From CAYXGE01 sp964464435 (GTDB taxonomy: Bacteria > Pseudomonadota > Gammaproteobacteria > Burkholderiales > Methylophilaceae), in assembly GCA_964464435.1 (NCBI GenBank), contig CAYXGE010000014.1:1-32032 (forward strand): a stretch of DNA of 32,032 nucleotides, written 5' to 3'. Each line of letters opens with the position of its first letter. Within the stretch, counting starts at the first letter, position 1. Both the position numbers and the translations under genes were made by a program. Shown in pieces: positions 17,593-24,684 of the stretch. The notes beneath the pieces are model-generated. The model was not told the DNA's origin and searched no databases. It saw nothing but the letters and a program-made list of their open reading frames with translations.

Positions 17593-18932
17593 ACAGCCAA
17601 ATGATAAAACACCTCTTCTGCATCTTATGTTGCTATGTCTTTGGCATAGCCAATCTCAATGCTTGGGCTGTCATGCCTTACCAATCCACAGACAAAACAT
17701 TGGGTACAGTCAATTGTGCCAATAGTTTATGTCATGGCTCAACCGTACCTTGGACCGCCTCTAACGTATTGCAAAACGAATACACCACATGGGTTCGTTT
17801 AGATAAACACACGCAAACTTATGATGTACTTCTTAATGATACGTCTAAACGTATTGCTAAAAATTTAGGGTTAGAAAAACCTGCCCATGAAACCAAAGAA
17901 TGCGTCGATTGCCATGCCCATAACCCACCGCAACAGCTTCGTGGCGAGCGTTTTGTGCATAGCGAAGGGGTTGGCTGCGAAGGCTGCCACGGCCCAGCTG
18001 AGCGTTGGGTAAAATCACACACCCTTGAAGGCAATACCCATGCGGACAACCTGCAAAATGGCATGTACCCAACGGACAACCCCGTGGCACAGGCCAAATT
18101 ATGTTTGTCTTGTCATTTTGGTGATAAAAACCGCTTTGTGAATCACCGTATGATGGGTGCCGGTCATCCAAGAGTTTCATTTGAACTAGAAACATTTAAC
18201 GCCATACAACCTGCCCACTATAAAATTGATGCTGATTGGCATGAACGTAAAGGCGATTTTAATCCAATCAAAGTATGGGCTATTGGCCAAGTCATCGCTA
18301 CACAGCAAATTTTAGACACCTTTGCCGACCCTAAACTTGGTTATGATGGCGTATTTCCTGAGTTAGTACTATTTGATTGTCATGCTTGCCATCATCCCAT
18401 GAGCGAGAAAAAATGGTCTTCACGCCTAGGCATTGGTCCTGGAAAAATCAGACTTAATGATAGCAATATGCTGATGATGCGTGCAATTGCTAAAGTAGTT
18501 GACCCCGACTACGCACTGGCACTTAACAAACGCATTAACGAGTTGCACCAAGTGATGGCTGGTAATGTTAAAAAATCACAACAATCACCTCAACAATTAG
18601 CTAAACAACTATCGCAATATAGCAATCAATTGATTACAACGATAAGTAAAAAACCTTTAGCAGTTAAGCAGCTTAAGCAAATATTTTTAGCACTCATCGA
18701 TGAAGCAAATCAAGCACAATTCTCCGACTATGCAGGCGCTGAGCAGGCCTATATGGCAATTTCTGATGTCGCGCTATCGTTAGCCAAGCAAAATGCTTTG
18801 AATTCAGCAGCCATAGTTAACCGTCACTTAGCCGCAATGCGTAAAACCTTACTTAATGATGAGCAATATCAACCTGAAATATTTGCTAAACAATTTGCTG
18901 ATTTGAGATATGCCGTTTCTCAAGCGAGGTAG
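17589..18932 (+). CDS. Cytochrome c554-family multiheme protein
   Basis: This 447-residue exported protein (signal peptide ending near LNAWA) resembles the cytochrome c554 family: it has GVGCEGCHGPAERW and RMMGAGHPRVSFELETF, both typical of that fold. Four CXXCH motifs are seen: CVDCH (~104), CEGCH (~129), CLSCH (~171) and CHACH (~264). The first heme site is CANSLCH at residues 43-49, a CX4CH spacing known from some multiheme cytochromes and likely to bind a fifth heme. The C-terminal ~150 residues are helical and heme-free. It starts inside the stop codon of the preceding cytochrome gene (ATGA overlap) and ends 2 bp before the flavoprotein gene. A periplasmic electron shuttle is the likely role. 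Confidence 0.85.
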   Translation: MNSQMIKHLFCILCCYVFGIANLNAWAVMPYQSTDKTLGTVNCANSLCHGSTVPWTASNVLQNEYTTWVRLDKHTQTYDVLLNDTSKRIAKNLGLEKPAHETKECVDCHAHNPPQQLRGERFVHSEGVGCEGCHGPAERWVKSHTLEGNTHADNLQNGMYPTDNPVAQAKLCLSCHFGDKNRFVNHRMMGAGHPRVSFELETFNAIQPAHYKIDADWHERKGDFNPIKVWAIGQVIATQQILDTFADPKLGYDGVFPELVLFDCHACHHPMSEKKWSSRLGIGPGKIRLNDSNMLMMRAIAKVVDPDYALALNKRINELHQVMAGNVKKSQQSPQQLAKQLSQYSNQLITTISKKPLAVKQLKQIFLALIDEANQAQFSDYAGAEQAYMAISDVALSLAKQNALNSAAIVNRHLAAMRKTLLNDEQYQPEIFAKQFADLRYAVSQAR

Positions 18933-18934
18933 TT

Positions 18935-21385
18935 ATGACTAAATCCACACAAACTGCACAACCTGCCGAAAATGCCTATGAAATTATCATCATTGGTTCA
19001 GGTCCTGCTGGCCTATCCGCAGCGGCACATGCACAAAAATTAGGGGTTAAGCACATTCTGCTTGAAGCCCAGCCTTATCTATCAGATACCATTTATAAGT
19101 ACCAAAAAGGTAAGCATGTGATGGCAGAGCCAAGCATTCTGCCATTACGTAGTGATATTGGATTTGCGGCAGGCACGCGAGAGAATGTGCTCAACACTTG
19201 GCAAGAAGGTGTTAAAAATCTTGGCGTTAATATCGCCTATGGTAAACGCGTAAAATCTATACTACGTGATGAAGCAAGTGGCCGCTTTGATGTGACAAGC
19301 GAAGACGGTGCAACCTATAATAGCCGTGCGGTCATTTTGGGTATTGGTTTACAAGGCAACCTACGTAAGTTAGGGGTAGAAGGCCAAGATTTAGAACGTG
19401 TGCAATACACTCTTGCTGACCCAGACGAGTTTCAAAATGAAACCGTAATTGTCATTGGTGCAGGTGATGCAGGGATTGAAAATGCACTAGGATTAATGAA
19501 ACACAACAAAGTATATTTACTTAACCGCCAGTCAGAGTTTGCACAATGTAAAGAAGGTAACCGCAATTTAGTATTAAATGCAGAAAAGTCTGGTCAACTT
19601 ACCATTTGTTATAGTGCCAATACCATTAAAGTTGAAGAGTCTGGTACAGAACCGCCACTCAATTTCACCTACACAGGGGTCAATGGCGTTACTACTATCC
19701 CATGTCATCGTGTCATTGCGCGCTTAGGAGCAACACCTCCAAGAAAACTAGTGGAGAGCTTTGGCATTAAGTTTCCGAACGACCATCCCGCCTCTGTACC
19801 AGTACTTTCTGAACGCTATGAGTCTAACGTACCCAATCTTTATATAGTAGGTGCGCTAGGCGGCTACCCACTCATCAAGCAAGCCATGAATCAAGGCTAT
19901 GAAGTGGTTGAGAGCATTATGGGGCGCAATATTGAGCCTGTGGATGAACCACTCATTAAAGCTAAAATTAAAGAGTGGAAACCCAATGAAAGTGTTTCAG
20001 CAACCCTTGATATTATCCTTAGCACCCTACCCTTATTTAAACAGATGTCAAAACTACAAATGCGTGAGCTTTTATTGGACTCCCGCATTTTCAAACCTAA
20101 CAAGGGTGCGGTGATTTTTAAGAAACTGGATTACACCAATACCTTTTACTCATTGTTAGAAGGCACTGTAGAAATCCTGCTTGAAGACAAAGATGGTAAA
20201 ACCAAAAAAATCCCACTGAGTAAAGGTGCTTTTTTTGGCGAAATGGGCTTACTATCAGGTCGTCGAAGAACTGCTACAGTCGTCGCGGGGCCAAACTGTG
20301 TCTTGATGGAAACGCCTAGAAACTCAATGCTGCGGTTAATTGCAGCAGTAGATAGTGTACGCACACAGATAGATAATTGGTTTATTAAAAATGCCATTTC
20401 CACCTATATTGGCCCCATGCTTAGCCCTGAAGCAGTAGATGAACTGATTGCTAGTGGCATTGAGAAACGAAGATATCAAACCAACGATGTCTTGTTTAAT
20501 GAAGGTGATGAAGCTGATGGCTTTTACTTAGTGAGAAATGGATCGCTCACCGTCTCTAAAAAAATGGATGGGCAGGAAAAAATTCTGTCTTACATTTCAG
20601 CGGGCAATTATGTCGGTGAAATGGCCCTGTTAAATAATGCGCCGCGCGGTGCAACCGTTAAAGCAGCTGTCTATAGCGAGGTTTTAGTAGTTAAAGCCGA
20701 TGCTTTCAAAGCACAACTTGAAAAAAATCCAAGCATGCGTGCGTCTATTGAACAGGTTATGCTTGAAAGAATTAAGAGCAATGTAACGATAGAAGAATCA
20801 AAAGGCAAAGAAACCGATTTAATGCGGTTTATGCTTAAACAAGGCTTAGGTGAAGCATCCGATGTACTCATCATTAACGAGTCCATGTGCGTGCAGTGCA
20901 ATAACTGTGAAACAGCCTGCGCTGAAACGCATGAAGGCACTTCACGTTTAAAACGTGAAGCTGGCCCTTCATTTGCAAACTTTCATTTACCAGTGGCATG
21001 CAGGCATTGTGAAAATCCTAGCTGTATGAAAGATTGCCCGCCTGACGCCATTACACGCTCTAAAGAAGGTGAAGTTTCAATTAGTGACGCTTGCATTGGG
21101 TGTGGTAACTGTGAACGTAACTGCCCTTATGGCGTAATACAAATGACCGTACAAAAACCACCTAAAATGGGGGCTAATTTACTTTGGTTATTATTTGGTT
21201 TGGGTAAGGCACCAGGCCAACGCGCCCCTGACTATGACCCAGATGCGCCCAAAAAAGCAGTTAAATGTGACTTATGTAAAGGGCAAAGTGGCGGTCCAGC
21301 TTGCGTAAGAGCTTGCCCAACGGGCGCGGCAATTAGAACCTCACCAGAAAAAATATTTAAACCTGTGACCATTGAATATGAGTAA
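18935..21385 (+). CDS. Flavoprotein with two cyclic-nucleotide-binding domains and four [4Fe-4S] clusters
   Basis: This 816-residue protein has no signal peptide or membrane helix and should be cytoplasmic. Residues 15 to ~345 are a thioredoxin-reductase-like FAD/NAD(P)H oxidoreductase, with FAD motif GSGPAG (21-26) and a second dinucleotide motif GAGDAG (~174) but no CXXC redox pair. Two Crp-like cNMP-binding domains follow (~360-475 and ~490-610). Their phosphate-binding cassettes look intact: FGEMGLLSGRRRTAT (~434) and VGEMALLNNAPRGAT (~559). From ~650 a four-cluster ferredoxin region resembles HybA/NrfC/DmsB subunits: CVQCNNCETAC, CRHCENPSCMKDCP, CIGCGNCERNCP and CDLCKGQSGGPACVRACP. GAGGT lies just before ATG 18935. 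It probably passes electrons between NAD(P)H and the membrane part of the cluster, with cAMP or another nucleotide as a gate; direction is unknown. Confidence 0.88.
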   Translation: MTKSTQTAQPAENAYEIIIIGSGPAGLSAAAHAQKLGVKHILLEAQPYLSDTIYKYQKGKHVMAEPSILPLRSDIGFAAGTRENVLNTWQEGVKNLGVNIAYGKRVKSILRDEASGRFDVTSEDGATYNSRAVILGIGLQGNLRKLGVEGQDLERVQYTLADPDEFQNETVIVIGAGDAGIENALGLMKHNKVYLLNRQSEFAQCKEGNRNLVLNAEKSGQLTICYSANTIKVEESGTEPPLNFTYTGVNGVTTIPCHRVIARLGATPPRKLVESFGIKFPNDHPASVPVLSERYESNVPNLYIVGALGGYPLIKQAMNQGYEVVESIMGRNIEPVDEPLIKAKIKEWKPNESVSATLDIILSTLPLFKQMSKLQMRELLLDSRIFKPNKGAVIFKKLDYTNTFYSLLEGTVEILLEDKDGKTKKIPLSKGAFFGEMGLLSGRRRTATVVAGPNCVLMETPRNSMLRLIAAVDSVRTQIDNWFIKNAISTYIGPMLSPEAVDELIASGIEKRRYQTNDVLFNEGDEADGFYLVRNGSLTVSKKMDGQEKILSYISAGNYVGEMALLNNAPRGATVKAAVYSEVLVVKADAFKAQLEKNPSMRASIEQVMLERIKSNVTIEESKGKETDLMRFMLKQGLGEASDVLIINESMCVQCNNCETACAETHEGTSRLKREAGPSFANFHLPVACRHCENPSCMKDCPPDAITRSKEGEVSISDACIGCGNCERNCPYGVIQMTVQKPPKMGANLLWLLFGLGKAPGQRAPDYDPDAPKKAVKCDLCKGQSGGPACVRACPTGAAIRTSPEKIFKPVTIEYE

Positions 21386-21439
21386 AGCAATATCAATAAG
21401 GATATGTTTTGTACTTTAATAATTAAGGTATTATAGTCA

Positions 21440-21691
21440 CTAACGTCTTCTAGGAAGAAAACTAGACTTTGCTTCAATATGCCTAAAGGTGATTCTACCG
21501 TTATTGATATCATAAGGTGAAAGCTCCAAGGTCACTTTATCACCAGCTAGAATGCGAATATGGTTCTTCTTCATTTTGCCGCCTGTATAAGCAATGAGTT
21601 TATGCCCATTGTCCAAGGTTACACGGTAGCGAGAATCTGGAAGAATCTCCATCACTACGCCATTCATTTCAATTAACTCTTCTTTGGCCAT
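21440..21691 (-). CDS. infA: Translation initiation factor IF-1
   Basis: This 83-residue protein has the S1/OB fold of IF-1, with MAKEELIEMNGVVMEILPDS at the start and HIRILAGDKVTLELSPYD in the middle. IF-1 binds the ribosomal A site and helps IF-2 and IF-3 during initiation. It is about 11 residues longer than the common 72-residue form, with a basic tail ending PRRR; longer forms are common among betaproteobacterial copies. AGAGGA lies six bases upstream of the ATG, just below a 10-bp hairpin in the leader. It converges on the multiheme cluster and diverges from cspA. Confidence 0.95.
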   Translation of the reverse strand: MAKEELIEMNGVVMEILPDSRYRVTLDNGHKLIAYTGGKMKKNHIRILAGDKVTLELSPYDINNGRITFRHIEAKSSFLPRRR

Positions 21692-21705
21692 TCTATGTCC
21701 TCTAT

Positions 21706-21746
21706 CTTGAGATTGGTACTAACCCATATCAGGCAACAATCTCAAG
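21706..21746 (-). promoter_or_regulatory. Inverted repeat in the infA leader
   Basis: CTTGAGATTG (21706-21715) and its exact reverse complement CAATCTCAAG (21737-21746) are separated by 21 bases. In infA mRNA this would form a 10-bp hairpin ending two to three bases before the Shine-Dalgarno AGAGGA (21698-21703). It could modulate ribosome access or protect the 5' end. No T-tract follows, so it is not a terminator. Confidence 0.45.
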
Positions 21747-21828
21747 GAGTTTGTGGCTTAATTCAAGTAACGCGTAGCGTAAATGAGACAGAAAACAAAG
21801 CTCTCAAAACACTTGGCAACGGGCACGC

Positions 21829-21857
21829 AGTATAGGCTTTGCATGCATCAATAGCAA
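21829..21857 (-). promoter_or_regulatory. Candidate infA promoter
   Basis: On the minus strand TTGCTA (21857-21852), a 17-base spacer and TATACT (21834-21829) make a sigma70-type promoter matching 4/6 and 5/6 of consensus. Transcription would start near 21822 and give a leader of about 130 bases that includes the 10-bp hairpin. Confidence 0.5.
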
Positions 21858-21906
21858 ATTTATATTAAGAATTGATAAGAACTAGACAATTTATTTGTAA
21901 CAGTAC

Positions 21907-21935
21907 TTGACACGCTGAATGTATGCCCGTATAAC
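21907..21935 (+). promoter_or_regulatory. cspA promoter
   Basis: TTGACA (21907-21912), exactly 17 bases, then TATAAC (21930-21935) is a near-consensus sigma70 promoter. Transcription would start around 21942, giving a cspA leader of about 100 bases, a common arrangement for cold-shock genes whose leaders fold in a temperature-dependent way. The -10 lies inside the small palindrome CCGTATAACGG. The leader also contains GGGGTGCCTCCC (22009-22020) upstream of the ribosome-binding site. Confidence 0.7.
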
Positions 21936-22044
21936 GGCGTGTAGGCGTTTGCTTTTTTTAGATTTCTGAGTCGGTTAGACAAGTAAGTTTTTAAAACACG
22001 AACTTTTTGGGGTGCCTCCCTTTTTTGAAGTATGAGAGTTATAT

Positions 22045-22248
22045 ATGGCAACAGGTATAGTAAAGTGGTTTAACGATTCCAAAGGTTTTGGTTTTATTAC
22101 TCCAGATGCAGGCGGTGACGATTTATTCGCACATTTTTCAGCTATCGTAGATAGTGGCTACAAGAGCCTTAAAGAAAACGAACGCGTTACATTTGACGTG
22201 ACAGACGGTCCTAAAGGTAAACAAGCTTCTAATATTCAGAAAGCTTAA
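22045..22248 (+). CDS. cspA: Cold-shock domain protein
   Basis: This 67-residue protein is a single cold-shock domain with both RNA-binding motifs: KGFGFI (RNP1) and DLFAHFSAI (RNP2). Proteins of this family bind single-stranded RNA and melt secondary structure; whether this copy is cold-induced cannot be read from the gene. GAGAG lies six bases before the ATG, a strong promoter lies about 110 bp upstream and a rho-independent terminator follows, so it is a single-gene transcript. The symbol is generic for the family. Confidence 0.93.
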   Translation: MATGIVKWFNDSKGFGFITPDAGGDDLFAHFSAIVDSGYKSLKENERVTFDVTDGPKGKQASNIQKA

Positions 22249-22264
22249 TCTAAGAATCGAAATT

Positions 22265-22294
22265 AAAATGACCCAAATTTGGGTCATTTTTTTT
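22265..22294 (+). terminator. Rho-independent terminator of cspA
   Basis: AAAATGACCC (22265-22274) pairs with GGGTCATTTT (22281-22290) around an AAATTT loop and runs into eight consecutive T residues. It lies 17 bp after the cspA stop. On the other strand it could also help end the tRNA-Leu transcript. Confidence 0.9.
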
Positions 22295-22381
22295 ATTCAT
22301 AAAAAGTTGGTGCTACAAACAGATTATATTTTTAACTCAGTGATTAAGTTAAATCAACGTAAAGTCTAGTTAAAGTTTTGA

Positions 22382-22469
22382 TGGTGCCCGGGGCCGGAAT
22401 CGAACCGGCACGCCTGTTTAGGGCGAGGGATTTTAAGTCCCTTGTGTCTACCAATTTCACCACCCGGGC
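22382..22469 (-). tRNA. tRNA-Leu (anticodon UAA)
   Basis: The 88-base gene folds as a class II tRNA. The acceptor stem GCCCGGG pairs with CCCGGGC; the D arm begins TGGTGAAATTGGTAGACA; the anticodon stem AGGGA/TCCCT encloses the loop CTTAAAA with anticodon TAA; a long variable arm follows; and the T arm has GGTTCGATTCC. The 3' CCA is encoded. It decodes UUA and UUG leucine codons. Confidence 0.95.
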
Positions 22470-22503
22470 AATTGGGTGTCTTGTCAAATCTGTTGCGGTG
22501 CGT

Positions 22504-22531
22504 ATTCTATCACCGAGTAGCTATTAATCAA
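22504..22531 (-). promoter_or_regulatory. Candidate tRNA-Leu promoter
   Basis: On the minus strand TTGATT (22531-22526), a 16-base spacer and TAGAAT (22509-22504) resemble a sigma70 promoter. Transcription would begin about 28 bases upstream of the mature tRNA, a usual distance for a 5' leader removed by RNase P. Confidence 0.45.
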
Positions 22532-22662
22532 TAGAACATTTTCATCTTTTTTAATTATATTTTCAAATATTGAGTAATTTCTCTTTTGAACCAAGTAAAA
22601 GTTAATACGTCTATATGTAATATTTAATTAATATCTTTGAAAATACAATTATTGAGGCGTGT

Positions 22663-23208
22663 ATGTTAAGTACCAAATTTACGACTTTCTTTTTTACTTT
22701 ACTCGTTACTTTAAGTTTAAACGCTAACGCGGATTGTACTGGTATTTATAATCATCAGTTTTCCACCTTGCAAGGTGGAAAAATAAATTTATGTGACCAT
22801 CAAGATAAAGTGATCATTGTAGTCAATACTGCAAGTAAATGCGGTTTTACACCGCAGTTTGAAAAGTTAGAATCCATGTATCAACAATACCAAAATAAAG
22901 GTTTACTGGTGTTGGGGTTTCCTTCAAATGACTTTAGACAAGAGCCTGGCAACAACAAAGAAATTGGTGATTTTTGCAAAATGACCTATGCAGTAAAATT
23001 TCCCATGATGAGTAAATCCTCAGTCACTGGTAGTAATGCCAACCCGCTGTATCAGTCGCTTGCCAAAGCAACTAAAGAATCCCCTACTTGGAATTTTTTC
23101 AAATACGTCATACTTCCAAACAATAATGGGATTTATGCATTTTCAAGCGATGTAGAACCAAACTCAAATGTCATGATGAGTAAAATTAAACCACATCTCA
23201 AAAAGTAG
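22663..23208 (+). CDS. Exported glutathione peroxidase-family protein
   Basis: This 181-residue protein has a Sec signal peptide (cleavage near NANA|D), then a glutathione-peroxidase thioredoxin fold. The catalytic Cys is in NTASKCGFTPQ (~residue 66), the Gln-containing motif is GFPSNDFRQEPG and the Trp/Asn motif is PTWNFFKY. Family members reduce hydrogen peroxide and lipid hydroperoxides using glutathione or, more often in bacterial Cys forms, thioredoxin. Export to the periplasm is suggested by the signal peptide; the reductant there is unclear. GAGG lies five bases before the ATG. A perfect 24-bp palindrome lies inside the gene near its start. Confidence 0.88.
   Translation: MLSTKFTTFFFTLLVTLSLNANADCTGIYNHQFSTLQGGKINLCDHQDKVIIVVNTASKCGFTPQFEKLESMYQQYQNKGLLVLGFPSNDFRQEPGNNKEIGDFCKMTYAVKFPMMSKSSVTGSNANPLYQSLAKATKESPTWNFFKYVILPNNNGIYAFSSDVEPNSNVMMSKIKPHLKK
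22759..22782. repeat. Perfect 24-bp palindrome inside the peroxidase gene
   Basis: TTTTCCACCTTG and its exact reverse complement CAAGGTGGAAAA directly abut, about 95 bp into the coding sequence just after the signal peptide. A 12+12 bp perfect palindrome without loop is unusual in coding DNA and could be a protein-binding site or an mRNA hairpin. Confidence 0.75.
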
Positions 23209-23245
23209 AAGTGTTTACCTTATTTGATTACTGTAATATGGTTGC

Positions 23246-24235
23246 ATGAATGATTATGCAACCCCTTTTGCAGGTTTAACACCTGAAGCCATTTTAGATG
23301 CCTTAGACAGCATTGGCATTCACAGCGATGGTAGAATCTTAGCGCTCAACAGCTACGAAAACCGCGTTTATCAAGCACAGTGTTACGATAACCCACCTGT
23401 TATTGTTAAATTTTATCGTCCGCATCGTTGGACAAACCAACAAATTCTTGAAGAGCATAGTTTTATACAAGAATTAGCTGAAGCTGAAATACCAGTTGTA
23501 GCCGCTCAAAGCTTACATAACAGCACCTTACACACCTTTAAAGATTTTAGATTTTCAGTATTTAGAAAACAAAGTGGGCGTGCTCCTGAACTGGATAGCC
23601 CAGAGGTTTTACCTTGGCTCGGCCGCCTGATTGGTCGCATTCATCTCATAGGCGCTACACAACCATTTACATATAGAGAGCAAGTGGATATTGAGCAATA
23701 CGCCATAAAATCTGGTGAGTATTTGTTAAGCCATGACTTTATACCACCAGATATTAAACCCGCTTATGAAGCCGCATTAACTCTAAGTATTGATGCCATG
23801 CAAGCATGCTACAAGGCGGCAGGTGAGGTCAATTATATTAGAACCCACGCAGATTGCCATTTAGGCAATATTTTATGGGCAGATGGTCCAAATTTTGTTG
23901 ACTTTGATGATTGTAGAATGGCACCTGCGATTCAAGATATATGGATGTTTTTATCAGGTGACGCCAAAGAAATGAGCCAACAACTCGACATGTTTTTGGA
24001 TGGTTATGAAGATTTTTACCAACTAAATCCTCGACAATTATATTTAGTGGAGGCGCTGCGCACCATGCGCTTAATTCATTTTTCGGCATGGATTGCTAGA
24101 CGCTGGCAAGACCCTGCATTTCCAATTGCTTTTCCATGGTTTAATACCCAACAATATTGGCAAGCACGCATTTTAGAGTTGCGCGAACAAATTGCCTTGA
24201 TGCAAGAGCCCCCTGCTCTTTTATTATTTCGTTAA
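23246..24235 (+). CDS. srkA: Stress response kinase SrkA (YihE/RdoA family)
   Basis: This 329-residue protein matches the SrkA/YihE family in length and motifs. It has a P-loop-like start (LNSYENRVYQ), VIVKFYRPHRW with the ATP-binding lysine, the catalytic loop HADCHLGNILW and the metal-binding DFDDCRMAP. In Escherichia coli this eukaryotic-like Ser/Thr kinase protects against stress-induced death and lies in an operon with dsbA. Here its upstream neighbour, 37 bp away, is an exported thiol peroxidase, so the link to envelope redox stress is kept although dsbA is absent. The Shine-Dalgarno is weak, so it may depend on read-through from the peroxidase gene. Confidence 0.92.
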   Translation: MNDYATPFAGLTPEAILDALDSIGIHSDGRILALNSYENRVYQAQCYDNPPVIVKFYRPHRWTNQQILEEHSFIQELAEAEIPVVAAQSLHNSTLHTFKDFRFSVFRKQSGRAPELDSPEVLPWLGRLIGRIHLIGATQPFTYREQVDIEQYAIKSGEYLLSHDFIPPDIKPAYEAALTLSIDAMQACYKAAGEVNYIRTHADCHLGNILWADGPNFVDFDDCRMAPAIQDIWMFLSGDAKEMSQQLDMFLDGYEDFYQLNPRQLYLVEALRTMRLIHFSAWIARRWQDPAFPIAFPWFNTQQYWQARILELREQIALMQEPPALLLFR

Positions 24236-24344
24236 ATAGTATTTAATTGTTTATGAATTACTAGCGTTTTATTATCTTAATCAGCATTTTAAAAGTCTCA
24301 TTTTAGCGATAAACTGCCCTTAATTTCTTAATGATGAGTACACT

Positions 24345-24677
24345 ATGCCCTATATTTTAAAAAATACTAATGGCGATATTATAGCCATTAGCCAAAGCGC
24401 TCAACTATCTGGTGACTGGCAAGAAGTTGATGCTCATGACAAAGCCTATGTAGCGTATTTAGAACAAAGTCTTACAAAAGATACACCCTTTCGCGAGAGT
24501 GACATTCAATTAGCACGGGTACTTGAGGATTTAATTAATTTACTGATTGAAAAAGAAACGATACGCTTTACCGACTTGCCAGAACCTGCGCAAAAACGGT
24601 TAATTGAGCGGCAATCCTTGCGTAAAAAGAATCGTTCGCTCAATATTGTGGACGATGATAAAGAGTTACTTTATTAA
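24345..24677 (+). CDS. Conserved small protein of unknown function
   Basis: This 110-residue soluble, acidic protein has the pattern MPYILKNTNGDIIAIS at the start, then RVLEDLINLLIEKETIRFTDLP and a basic segment KRLIERQSLRKK. I recognise this layout from short conserved proteins in beta- and gammaproteobacteria that are sometimes mislabelled as tryptophan synthase beta subunit; it has no similarity to that enzyme that I can see. It ends 7 bp from the convergent lapD stop. No function is proposed. Confidence 0.75.
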   Translation: MPYILKNTNGDIIAISQSAQLSGDWQEVDAHDKAYVAYLEQSLTKDTPFRESDIQLARVLEDLINLLIEKETIRFTDLPEPAQKRLIERQSLRKKNRSLNIVDDDKELLY

Positions 24678-24684
24678 GTACGTA

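Larger units (their letters stand above)
21692..22044. other. 353-bp gene-free region between infA and cspA
   Basis: This divergent intergenic stretch holds the infA leader hairpin and promoter candidate on the minus strand and the cspA promoter and leader on the plus strand. I see no further gene, repeat array or attachment site in it. Confidence 0.7.

Noticed and set aside
21412..21430. AT-rich inverted repeat after the flavoprotein gene as terminator
   Set aside because: Arms are almost all A/T with a mismatch-like G-T pair, there is too little room for a loop and no T-tract, so it does not qualify. The end signal of the cluster remains unidentified.
22482..22487. TTGACA on the minus strand as the tRNA-Leu -35 box
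   Set aside because: It lies only 12 bases before the mature tRNA, so transcription would start inside the gene.
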